From Vibrio chagasii (lineage in GTDB: Bacteria; Pseudomonadota; Gammaproteobacteria; Enterobacterales; Vibrionaceae): DNA of 64,000 bases. Numbering within the stretch: the stretch's first letter is position 1; each line of letters starts with the position of its first letter. Shown here piece after piece: positions 56,935-64,000 of the stretch. The stretch is from the NCBI RefSeq assembly GCF_002954585.1, contig NZ_MSCI01000001.1:1674001-1738000 (forward strand), written 5' to 3'. The translations under genes were made by a program, and so were the position numbers. The notes under the pieces were generated by a model. It searched no databases and had not been told where the DNA came from. It saw only the letters and a program-made list of their open reading frames with translations.

Positions 56935-56964
56935 AGGCCCATCTATTCGGGTGGGCCTCTTTTT
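56935..56964 (+). terminator. Intra-operonic terminator/attenuator
   Basis: AGGCCCA (56935-56941) / TGGGCCT (56952-56958) with a 10-nt loop and a following TCTTTTT. It lies between the binding-protein gene and the PHP gene, where partial termination would raise binding-protein levels over downstream products. Confidence 0.8.
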
Positions 56965-56993
56965 GACCCAGTCCTTCAATTAGGACGAATTTG

Positions 56994-58472
56994 GTGAAGA
57001 CAATGACCCAATTTCAAGGTGAGCTGCCGTTTGGCAGAGTACGTATCCCCTTTGATGTGCCAGCAGGTTCTCACAGCGTAACCATTACTGGTACGACGGT
57101 GACAAAAGGGTTTCTATACGCAGCAGCTTACGATGCTAACCAAGCATTTCGTGGCAAAGTGCTGTTTGAAAAGACGCACAAGTCACTCACCATCCGACCG
57201 GAAAGCTCAGGCCTAGGCGCGATTGATGGAGCGATTCCTTCGGGCGAGTGGTTCTTAGAACTTTATAACCTTGAAGGTGAGTTTCGCACCGAGCGTGCGA
57301 TGCAGTATCAAGTCGATGTACTTTGCTCTAATGAGTTAGTTAATAACGATGTTGAGTTAGAACTGACTCCAACGGTGACAAGTTCTCACGATATCGAGTT
57401 TGATTACAGCTACATGCTGAGTTCTGATTCTCGTTGGTATCGTGGTGACTTACACGCTCACACTCAGCTTTCTGATGGTCACAATACCTTAGCGGCGGCT
57501 AAAGACATTGTGGAATCACAAGGGCTCGATTTTTTCTTCTTTACAGAGCACAACATCTGCCAGCCTAAATTGCCAGTATCAAAGCAGTGCTTGTTCTTAC
57601 CTGCGTTAGAAGTCACAACCGATCTCGGGCACTTCAATGTGCATGGTCCGGTTAAGTCTTTGGACCTTAGAGACGTTGAACACAGCAGCCAAGCGACTAT
57701 GGAAGCAGGGTTGAATTTAGCCAAAAGCGGACACAGCTCTCTTGGCATTAATCACCCAATGATGAAGCCGTGGCACTGGCATTACGATCAAGTGGATCTA
57801 AGCCAAGTGTCTACCTTTGAAGTGTGTTGTGACCCTACTTGGTCAACTTCACCAAAAGCGATCGAAGAGGCGTTATTGGTTCTTAATGAAATGTGGAATT
57901 GTGGCCAGCGCATTACCGCGATTGGCGGCAGCGATTCACACCTTGAACCGCATGAACGTAATCCTAAATCGGATGAGCCTTCTATCTACGGTGACCCATC
58001 CACCTTCGTTTACAGCCATGGTTTGAGTGGCGAGGGTATCTTGTCTGGTCTGCGTATTGGGCAAGTTTACCTAGAGCGCCGTTGCGGCTTGAAGTTTGAT
58101 ATCAACTTAGGTGATTTGCTACCGGGCAACGATTCTCAAGGACAAGCGCTTACATACCGAATTGCCGTCTCTGACTCAGAAAACCCTTACTACGCGGAGT
58201 GCGTGGTCGATGGCGAGATTGTTGAACGAATCGCTTTGAGTGATGAGCTGCAAAGTATCCATATTGAACAGGGCTACCGTTGGTGCCGTGTCGATATTCG
58301 TCGTGGGGATCTTTCTTCAGCATTAACCAACAGTACTCAATCTGAACCTGACGAGCATGATTTTGAAGGCTGCATCAACGCCGTATTTGATGGCAAACAA
58401 CCAGAATTTAACCAACCCCTAGTGCGTACTTGGGGAGAACTAATGGAGCGAATGAGCCGTGATGAAGTTTAA
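56994..58472 (+). CDS. CehA/McbA-family PHP metallohydrolase
   Basis: About 492 residues if translation starts at the GTG at 56994, 8 nt after AGGA; an ATG at 57003 is the alternative. The N-terminal 130 residues are a beta-rich domain, followed by a PHP-type metal site: YRGDLHAHTQLSDGH, DFFFFTEHN and GGSDSHLEPHE. CehA/McbA proteins are phosphoesterases or related hydrolases acting on diverse esters. No signal peptide is evident, so it probably works in the cytoplasm on the imported substrate, releasing a phosphate monoester or alcohol for the HAD phosphatase encoded next, which overlaps it by 11 bp. Confidence 0.85.
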   Translation: MKTMTQFQGELPFGRVRIPFDVPAGSHSVTITGTTVTKGFLYAAAYDANQAFRGKVLFEKTHKSLTIRPESSGLGAIDGAIPSGEWFLELYNLEGEFRTERAMQYQVDVLCSNELVNNDVELELTPTVTSSHDIEFDYSYMLSSDSRWYRGDLHAHTQLSDGHNTLAAAKDIVESQGLDFFFFTEHNICQPKLPVSKQCLFLPALEVTTDLGHFNVHGPVKSLDLRDVEHSSQATMEAGLNLAKSGHSSLGINHPMMKPWHWHYDQVDLSQVSTFEVCCDPTWSTSPKAIEEALLVLNEMWNCGQRITAIGGSDSHLEPHERNPKSDEPSIYGDPSTFVYSHGLSGEGILSGLRIGQVYLERRCGLKFDINLGDLLPGNDSQGQALTYRIAVSDSENPYYAECVVDGEIVERIALSDELQSIHIEQGYRWCRVDIRRGDLSSALTNSTQSEPDEHDFEGCINAVFDGKQPEFNQPLVRTWGELMERMSRDEV

Positions 58473-59196
58473 GGCGATGTTATTTGATAAAGACGGCACA
58501 TTGTTAGAGTTCCACAAGATGTGGCTTAACGTTTCTCGTGGTGCCTGTGAGCGTGTGAAATCTTACAGTGATCAGCATCAGGGTAATCAAACTGTCACAC
58601 CTGCTGAGTTACTCTTGGCCATCGGTGTTGAAGGTGATGTGGTTGATAACTATGGACTACTAGCCTCAAACCCAGTGGAAGATACCGCGACAGCGTGGTT
58701 CAACATGCTACAACCTAATGTCTCGCTCGCTGAGTTCACTAAGGTGACCAAAGCCGCTTTCAATGACGAAGTGGAAGAGAATCCAAGCTGGATTGAAGCA
58801 CTACCAGGTGTGCCTGAAAAGCTGGGTGTGTTTAAACAGCAGGGCATGATTTTAGGCATCGCGACTGCGGATACCAAAGACTCAACGATCTACACACTAG
58901 AGCAATCGGGTTTGAGTGAGATGTTCGATTATGTTGGTTATTCCGATGGTAATATCGAACCTAAGCCAGCACCAGCACTACTCAATGCCTTCTGTGAGCA
59001 ATGCGGTATTGAGGCACATGAAGTGATCATGTTTGGTGACACGGTTTCGGATATGGAATTTGGCCGTAATGCAGGTGCAAGCAATGTCGGCGTGCTGACG
59101 GGGACTGCACAACACAGCGAGTTAGAGCCAGTGGCGGATCTGGTGATCGCGTCAGTCGCCCATTTTGAGTTCAACCAACTGCAAGAACGTGGCTAA
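58462..59196 (+). CDS. HAD-superfamily phosphatase, Gph-like
   Basis: A 244-residue HAD hydrolase with motif I FDKDGTLLEF (nucleophile Asp and general acid Asp), a helical cap, motif II IATADT, and motifs III/IV around KPAPALLNAF and MFGDTVSDMEFG. Related proteins dephosphorylate phosphoglycolate or sugar phosphates. The ATG at 58462 lies inside the end of the PHP gene, so the two are translationally coupled and likely consecutive in one pathway. Confidence 0.88.
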   Translation: MKFKAMLFDKDGTLLEFHKMWLNVSRGACERVKSYSDQHQGNQTVTPAELLLAIGVEGDVVDNYGLLASNPVEDTATAWFNMLQPNVSLAEFTKVTKAAFNDEVEENPSWIEALPGVPEKLGVFKQQGMILGIATADTKDSTIYTLEQSGLSEMFDYVGYSDGNIEPKPAPALLNAFCEQCGIEAHEVIMFGDTVSDMEFGRNAGASNVGVLTGTAQHSELEPVADLVIASVAHFEFNQLQERG

Positions 59197-59252
59197 AACG
59201 TCCACGATAGATTGCAAAGATAGTATTTAACCAATTGATTTAAGGACAGGTT

Positions 59253-60389
59253 ATGGCTGAAGTCACACTGAGAGGGGTAGAGAAAACCTACCCAAATGGT
59301 TTTAAGGCCGTGCACGGTGTTGATCTGAATATTCGCGAAGGTGAGTTCATGGTGTTTGTTGGGCCGTCTGGCTGCGCAAAATCTACCACACTTCGAATGA
59401 TCGCAGGCCTTGAAGATATCTCAGAAGGCGATGTCTACATTGGCGATAAGCGTGTAAACGAATTGCCACCTAAAGATCGCGGCATCTCTATGGTGTTTCA
59501 GAACTACGCGCTTTACCCACACATGTCGGTATACGACAACATGGCTTTCGGCCTTAAACAACAGAAGTTGCCTAAGCGCGAAATCACCGAACGCATCGAA
59601 GAAGCAGCCAAGACATTAGACATCGAGCACTTGTTAGATAACAAGCCGGGTGAAATGTCAGGTGGTCAAAGGCAGCGTGTCGCGCTTGGTCGTGCGATGG
59701 TTCGTAAACCAGATGTGTTCTTGTTTGATGAGCCTTTGTCTAACTTGGATGCGAAGCTGCGAGTTTCAACGCGAGTCAGCATTGCGCAGCTGCACAACAA
59801 CCTTAAGCAAGAAGGGCAGAACGCCACCATGATCTACGTGACACACGATCAGGTGGAAGCCATGACTCTTGGCGACCGCATCTGCGTGTTGAATCAAGGT
59901 GAGATCATGCAGGTCGATACACCGATGAATCTTTACCAATACCCGGCAAACAAGTTTGTAGCGGGCTTTATTGGTTCGCCAGGGATGAATCTTCTCAAGG
60001 TGAGATTGGATGAGATTGACGGTGTGATGAACGTGGTTTCTGAAAGTGGTACTCGTTGGACGTTACCACAAGACAAGCAGGCGGTTGCTCGTGAAAAATC
60101 GGGAGAGTGGATGTGGTTTGGTGTTCGTCCTGAGCACATTCAGTTGGCTAATCACGACGCACCGTTGTCTGAGGTTAATACTCAAACGCACAGGCTTGAT
60201 GTGGTCGAGTCGATGGGTAACGAGCTATATCTCTACTTCAAATTGGGTGCTGATAAGCTGGTGGCTCGCGTGCCTTTCGATGCAGATCGCACGGCAAACA
60301 GTGGCGAAGAGACAGTGCTGCATTTCAACACAAGCCAATGTCACTTATTCGATTTAGAGACAGAAGAGACACTTGATCCTAAGAGCTGA
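59253..60389 (+). CDS. ABC transporter ATPase, UgpC/MalK-like
   Basis: A 378-residue ATPase with Walker A GPSGCAKSTT (Ala where most MalK-type proteins have Gly before the Lys), Q-loop VFQNYALYPHM, signature MSGGQRQRVALGRA, Walker B VFLFDEPLSNLD and H-loop YVTHDQVEAM, followed by the C-terminal MalK-type regulatory domain (about residues 240-378). It energises the two permeases encoded upstream. It is the last gene of the operon, closed by a terminator. Confidence 0.92.
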   Translation: MAEVTLRGVEKTYPNGFKAVHGVDLNIREGEFMVFVGPSGCAKSTTLRMIAGLEDISEGDVYIGDKRVNELPPKDRGISMVFQNYALYPHMSVYDNMAFGLKQQKLPKREITERIEEAAKTLDIEHLLDNKPGEMSGGQRQRVALGRAMVRKPDVFLFDEPLSNLDAKLRVSTRVSIAQLHNNLKQEGQNATMIYVTHDQVEAMTLGDRICVLNQGEIMQVDTPMNLYQYPANKFVAGFIGSPGMNLLKVRLDEIDGVMNVVSESGTRWTLPQDKQAVAREKSGEWMWFGVRPEHIQLANHDAPLSEVNTQTHRLDVVESMGNELYLYFKLGADKLVARVPFDADRTANSGEETVLHFNTSQCHLFDLETEETLDPKS

Positions 60390-60424
60390 TCTTGCCTCGC
60401 CAATTAAGTGAGAGCTGAATAAAG

Positions 60425-60463
60425 AAATCCCCACTCGTTGACTAGACGAACGGGGATTTTTCT
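60425..60463 (+). terminator. Intrinsic terminator of the transport operon
   Basis: AAATCCCC (60425-60432) / GGGGATTT (60452-60459) with inner CGT/ACG pairing and a following TTTTTC. Confidence 0.88.
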
Positions 60464-60514
60464 TAGTAGGGGGTACTTTATCAATAGTGAGCATTCACTA
60501 ATTTATTGATTCTT

Positions 60515-60950
60515 TTAGATAGTCACCATATCGGCGGCTTTCTTCATCGCTTCCTTAGTAGAGCATTCAATCACGTTCGCGTTGGCAAAGCGGTGAGCGT
60601 CTTTCACTTGAATATCGTGAGCCAAGATAACCATTTTCGCGTTCGCCACATCTAGGTCGGTAATACGATTTTGAATACCGTTTTGACCTTGAGTTTCTAC
60701 CTTAATCTTAAGGCCTGCTGCCGCACCAGCCTTTTCTAGTGCTTTGGCAGCCATGAAGGTGTGTGCAACGCCTGATGGGCAACATGTTACTGCTACGATG
60801 TCGTACTCGCCTTCGCCTGCTACAGGTGCTGTTTGAGCTTGAACTGGCGCAGTTTCAACAGTGTCTTCCTCTGTTTCAACGACCACTGGTTTCCAGAAGC
60901 CAACGATAACCGCTGTGGTTAGTGAGCCAAGCGCGATATCGACAAGATAT
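60515..60950 (-). pseudogene. Truncated fructose-type PTS permease (end of IIC plus IIB)
   Basis: The minus strand encodes a fructose-type IIB domain with the phosphorylated cysteine motif TCCPSGVAHTFMAAKALE. In the same frame upstream is an IIC end (YLVDIALGSLTTAVIVGFWK) and an Ala/Val/Glu/Pro-rich linker. The frame reaches back only to about 60950, where the sequence switches to a TetR-type gene, so the IIC domain and the rest of the N-terminus are missing. A short internal ATG/GTG could still express the isolated IIB domain, but no ribosome-binding site is seen. Probably a deletion remnant. Confidence 0.8.
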
Positions 60951-61256
60951 ATGCTATTTGGCGCGCTTTGTTTGGGTTCACTACTGCACGTTCTACGAAG
61001 TTTTCAAGCGCTTTGATTGGTGAGTCTGTTTCGTTGCGAAAGCGGTTCAGGTTGAGAATGCCAAGCTCTTTATAGTGAGCAAGCACCTTTTTAAATAGAC
61101 TTGCTTTGCTGCCAGCGGTTGAATAGATGCTACCCGGACGAAGACCAAGCACATATTGCAGGTTATGTATAAAAGTCGCGTGAAGTCCTTTTCCCAATAC
61201 AGGTTCGTTGCCTTATCTACAGCGTCTTGTCTATCGAACTTCGCGGTCTTGGACAT
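60951..61256 (-). pseudogene. Frameshifted, truncated TetR-family regulator
   Basis: The first 23 codons (MSKTAKFDRQDAVDKATNLY, then WEK) are a TetR HTH start. After a one-base deletion near 61187 the homology continues in another frame: HNLQYVLGLRPGSIYSTAGS, then KASLFKKVLAHYKELG and RFRNETDSPIKALENFVERA. The coding sequence then runs into the truncated PTS gene around 60950-60970, so the ligand-binding C-terminal half is absent. Two defects, a frameshift and a truncation, make this a pseudogene. Confidence 0.82.
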
Positions 61257-61779
61257 AACATATGCTTCATTAATCTGAACATATGTTCAAAATTTTATGC
61301 TGAACGTTCGTTCCGTTAAAGCAGTGTTTTACTCAATTTACAAGTTGTTCTTGCACCTTATTAGGATATAAGGCGCTCGATTGAATACAATTTATGGCAA
61401 GTTTTGGCTGCTTTTACTTTGGAATATTGCCCCATTTCCAGGGACGTTCCTGTAACAACGCTTCGGTAACAATAAAGTGTATTGCTTGATCACTTTTCTT
61501 ATGTGCACAGTTACGCTGCATTTAAATTAATGGAGTGCTATACAGCTTTGTCGATAGAGAGGTGCGGATAATCGGAAACAAAACTTACATTGTAATTATG
61601 CAATGAAATCCACATAAAAAGTGTATAAGGTGGGATTGATAAATAGATTGAGGATACAATTTGGTTCGCTTTTATAACATATGTATTTGTTTTTTTATGT
61701 AATAAAAGCGGCTTTCTTAAGTGCGTGTTTAATAAGACACGGGTCATGCTTTGGTTTGAACGTCAAAAGGCAACAAATA
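61257..61779. other. Gene-free stretch before the yjfI-like gene
   Basis: These 523 bp contain the two palindromes above. A long inverted repeat (CGCTTTTATAACAT at 61667-61680 with ATGTAATAAAAGCG at 61697-61710, 13 of 14 pairs) is 70 bp upstream of the yjfI-like start. No gene is recognised. The inverted repeat may be an operator or leader hairpin for the operon that follows. Confidence 0.5.
61277..61313. promoter_or_regulatory. Palindromes upstream of the TetR remnant, probable old operator
   Basis: GAACATATGTTC (61277-61288) is a perfect 12-bp palindrome. GAACGTTC (61302-61309) with a trailing GTTC makes a second one 25 bp away. Placement just upstream of the TetR start is typical of autoregulated TetR operators. 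Confidence 0.5.
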
Positions 61780-62166
61780 ATGAATTGGAATACTAATGAG
61801 TTACAAGTGCTCTTAAGTGAGCATCAGGGTTGGAGTGTTGAGTCAACTGAGCAGTCTATCGTGATACAAAACGAAGATGGAATTAATGCTTTTTTAGCCG
61901 TTTCAGGGGAACAGATATTGGTTGAAGTCTTGTTGTTCTCTCAATCTGACGTCAAGGATAAGCATGCGCTTAATGAAACAATCCTGCGTACACACAAGAT
62001 GTTCCCTCTATCAACTATTGGGATTAATGACGTGAATGGTGAGAGCTATTACACAGCGTTTGGTTCATTGTCGTCTCAATCTAAAAAAGAGAGTGTAGTC
62101 ATTGAAGTTGCTACTCTATTTAGAAACGTTGAGGCATTCATCGACCTTTACCAAGAATACTTATAA
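61780..62166 (+). CDS. yjfI: YjfI-like protein (DUF2170)
   Basis: Start at the ATG at 61780 with AAAAGG 9 nt upstream; the frame opens earlier at 61681 but without coding character. The 128-residue protein matches the YjfI/DUF2170 pattern as I recall it (NEDGINAFLAVSGEQILVEV, ILRTHKMFPLSTIGI). Its molecular role is unknown. It is the first gene of a yjfI-yjfJ-yjfK-yjfL order that also occurs in E. coli, where the second gene is a PspA homologue, so a part in envelope-stress maintenance is a reasonable guess. Confidence 0.82.
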   Translation: MNWNTNELQVLLSEHQGWSVESTEQSIVIQNEDGINAFLAVSGEQILVEVLLFSQSDVKDKHALNETILRTHKMFPLSTIGINDVNGESYYTAFGSLSSQSKKESVVIEVATLFRNVEAFIDLYQEYL

Positions 62167-62177
62167 GGAGAGAGCAG

Positions 62178-62864
62178 ATGAGTGTTTGGAAAAAACTAGT
62201 AACGGCCATCAAAGGTGGCGCAAATGAAGCGGCAGAAGCGGTAGCGGACAACCAAGCTCTAAGGATTCTTGATCAAGAAATCCGAGAAGCAAAAGAGGAG
62301 TTGCGCCGTTCAGATGAAGCTTTAGTTAAAATCATTGCAAAAAGAAAGCTGTCAGAACAGAAAGTTGCGAGCTTCGATAGTGGAATAGCTGAATACGAAG
62401 GGCATGCCCGTTCAGCTATGGAAAAAGGCCAACAGGATCTAGCGTTGGAGTGTGCAACAAAGGTTGCGACGCTGCGTAGCGAACAACAAGCGGAACAGGC
62501 TTATTTTCAGCAGTTTACTCAGTCTGAGCAATCTATGCGTACGAATATCGCACAAGCGAAAGACAAATTACGCCAATTAGAACAGCAAGTTGATGTTGTT
62601 AAAGCCAATGAAGCAGTTCAAAAAGCGCAGGCCGCTGTATCTGCAACAAATGTTGGTGCTAATGCAAAAATGCATACTGCGGTTGAGTCTTTAGATCGTA
62701 TTAAGCGTCGTCAGGATGAAAGGCAAGCACAATTTGAAGCTGCACAAGAACTCCATGAACAGCAATCTGGTAGTAGTTTAGATAAGAAGTTGGCGGATGC
62801 TGGCATTGTGTCTGGGGGAAGTACGTCAGCTGAAGACGAACTAGCTCGAATTCTCGGGCAGTAG
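62178..62864 (+). CDS. yjfJ: PspA/IM30-family protein, YjfJ-like
   Basis: A 228-residue, strongly helical protein with heptad-rich coiled-coil segments from about residue 25 to 195 and the family N-terminus (WKKLVTAIKGGANEAAEAVA). PspA/IM30 proteins are membrane-associated ESCRT-III-like scaffolds that protect the inner membrane. It is 11 bp after the yjfI-like gene with AAGGAGAG as ribosome-binding site. Confidence 0.88.
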   Translation: MSVWKKLVTAIKGGANEAAEAVADNQALRILDQEIREAKEELRRSDEALVKIIAKRKLSEQKVASFDSGIAEYEGHARSAMEKGQQDLALECATKVATLRSEQQAEQAYFQQFTQSEQSMRTNIAQAKDKLRQLEQQVDVVKANEAVQKAQAAVSATNVGANAKMHTAVESLDRIKRRQDERQAQFEAAQELHEQQSGSSLDKKLADAGIVSGGSTSAEDELARILGQ

Positions 62865-62938
62865 CTTCTAAGTTGCGTGTATATGGAGCGTAGCGCTTGG
62901 CCGTTACGCTCTTTCGTTTGTTAAACAAGGAGTGCTTT

Positions 62939-63574
62939 ATGTTTGGCTGGTTTAAAAAACAAAAAGACGAGAAACCTCAGGCACCCCAAGCGCCGGAAGT
63001 GATTGGATTGAGGCTAGGCGGTGCGTTTGAACTTGATGATCTCAAACTGAAGATTATTGAACCTAGTCTAGTTATTGAAGGTGCAGCTCGAACTCAAATC
63101 ATTAAAGCAGTTGGCGAGGTCAAACTTGATAATCAGACTCGCCTTTTGCGGTATTACACTGACGACGAGGGGTATTTACAGATCCTTCAACATGGGAATC
63201 AAGAAGCTGATATTGAAGAAGTGAAGCTTTGGTATTTCTATGAGTCTAAGCCGATTGATACCGACGCTCAGTGGCAATCATTGTTAGACAACGATGTGGT
63301 TCAATCGTACAAGGAGCTTGAAGGGCACCGCTTTTCCAAGGTTTGGGACAATATTCGTCCGGTTCCTATGACAGAGACTACTTGGGATCAGTCGGGAAAT
63401 ATCACAACCACCGATCAATTTGTCATGGTTTATGAACGTGAGGCTGAAACGGATTTATTCGAGTCACTATTGGTGAGCGCCGAAGAGTCTATCGTCAATA
63501 ATCAGCACGTTCGCAGTGTAGTAACAAGCACTGGTATTAACCTTACTCCAGCTGACTTCACGTTAATTAGTTAA
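62939..63574 (+). CDS. yjfK: YjfK-like protein (DUF2491)
   Basis: Start at the ATG at 62939 with AAGGAG 6 nt upstream; the frame continues to 62897 without support. The 211-residue protein has the DUF2491 look: MFGWFKKQKDEK, LRLGGAFELDDLKLKIIEPS and VKLWYFYESKPI. It is soluble, with no membrane segment. Function unknown; its conserved neighbours suggest it works with the PspA-like and DUF350 proteins. Confidence 0.82.
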   Translation: MFGWFKKQKDEKPQAPQAPEVIGLRLGGAFELDDLKLKIIEPSLVIEGAARTQIIKAVGEVKLDNQTRLLRYYTDDEGYLQILQHGNQEADIEEVKLWYFYESKPIDTDAQWQSLLDNDVVQSYKELEGHRFSKVWDNIRPVPMTETTWDQSGNITTTDQFVMVYEREAETDLFESLLVSAEESIVNNQHVRSVVTSTGINLTPADFTLIS

Positions 63575-63603
63575 CAATTCTCCATCTCCGTTAAGGAAAC
63601 ATT

Positions 63604-64000
63604 ATGTCTCAATTTGTAAATTCTCTGGCAGGCCTTGGTGCGTTTGCGCTTTACTTCGCATTGTCAATTTTCTTCTTGCTGCTTTTTAAGTTTGTTTATA
63701 TTCGTTGCACTCCTTACGACGAGTGGAAGTTGGTTAAGGATGAACAAAATATTGCAGCCGGTATTACTTTATCTGGTGCTTTCCTAGGGTATAGCTTGGC
63801 AATTGCTGGTGCAGCAAAGAACTCAGTAAATCTGGTCGACTTCGCTATCTGGGGCGTGATTGCTTTGGTCGCACAACTACTCGCTTTTGCGATAGTTCGT
63901 TATGGTTTTATGCCAAAATTGGTCGAGCGTATTAAGGCTAACGAAATTCCTGCAGGTATCGTGATGGCATCTATGTCTATCGCGATTGGCCTGCTTAATG
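63604..64000 (+). CDS. yjfL: YjfL-like DUF350 membrane protein (3' end outside window)
   Basis: An ATG at 63604, 10 nt after AAGGA, opens a frame that is still open at the window's last base, giving at least 132 residues. The visible part has four hydrophobic helices and the DUF350 pattern (NIAAGITLSGAFLGYSLAIA). DUF350 proteins are small inner-membrane proteins of unknown function. It continues the yjfIJK order and confirms the operon. Confidence 0.82.
   Translation, partial: MSQFVNSLAGLGAFALYFALSIFFLLLFKFVYIRCTPYDEWKLVKDEQNIAAGITLSGAFLGYSLAIAGAAKNSVNLVDFAIWGVIALVAQLLAFAIVRYGFMPKLVERIKANEIPAGIVMASMSIAIGLLN

Noticed and set aside
61390..61410. Sigma-54 promoter before the yjfI-like operon (TGGC...TGC)
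   Set aside because: GG to GC spacing is two bases too long for RpoN recognition.

Overview
The window looks like a Vibrio genome (Vibrionaceae), possibly the smaller chromosome. The reasons are the overall style of the proteins, vibrio-type integron debris, a murein-peptide recycling pair, a yjfIJKL-type operon and many compact GC-rich terminators. Every identification below is by eye from sequence; no database search was run.

Layout. (1) 1-11.2 kb is ordinary chromosome: the end of a LysR regulator, a chemoreceptor, a photolyase/cryptochrome, an AcoR-type sigma-54 activator divergent from an AldB-type aldehyde dehydrogenase with a well-formed -24/-12 promoter, a LysR/LysE-exporter pair and a Nudix hydrolase. 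(2) 11.5-39.4 kb is a complete metallophore-type gene cluster. It holds a TonB-dependent receptor behind two Fur-box-like sites, a 3785-residue FAAL-ACP-KS-ACP-Cy-A-PCP-Cy-A-PCP hybrid synthetase, an 1836-residue Cy-A(MT)-PCP-TE synthetase, a saccharopine-dehydrogenase-like reductase, a thiazolinyl imide reductase, a type II thioesterase, two YbtP/YbtQ-like ABC exporters/importers, a phosphopantetheinyl transferase and a YbtX/Irp8-like MFS protein. It resembles the yersiniabactin/pyochelin/piscibactin group, but no salicylate synthase or salicylate-AMP ligase is present. A fatty acyl-AMP ligase heads the line and the ketosynthase has no acyltransferase. All three adenylation domains read as cysteine-specific. 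The expected product is a fatty-acyl (beta-keto-acyl) headed tris-cysteine thiazoline/thiazolidine.

(3) 39.5-43.4 kb holds a small membrane-anchored protein, two SMR transporters and the glutathione-dependent formaldehyde pathway (class III alcohol dehydrogenase plus S-formylglutathione hydrolase). (4) 43.6-49.2 kb is a mobile patch. Cassette-like genes (DUF4336 protein, methyltransferase, GNAT) are interrupted by two different IS110/IS1111-family elements, one of them sitting exactly at the end of an integron attC-like site. (5) 49.2-52.6 kb has a DUF2157-like membrane protein and a divergent MpaA/MppA-type murein-peptide pair. (6) 52.7-60.4 kb is a LysR regulator and a Ugp/Mal-type ABC uptake operon that also carries a CehA/McbA-type PHP phosphoesterase and a HAD phosphatase. 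(7) 60.5-61.3 kb is a decayed junction of a truncated fructose-PTS gene and a frameshifted TetR gene. (8) 61.8-64 kb starts a yjfI-yjfJ(PspA)-yjfK-yjfL operon that runs off the window.

The strongest candidate for an undescribed system is the lipid-headed, AT-less thiazoline synthetase cluster. Its terminal thioesterase has Cys in place of the usual nucleophilic Ser.
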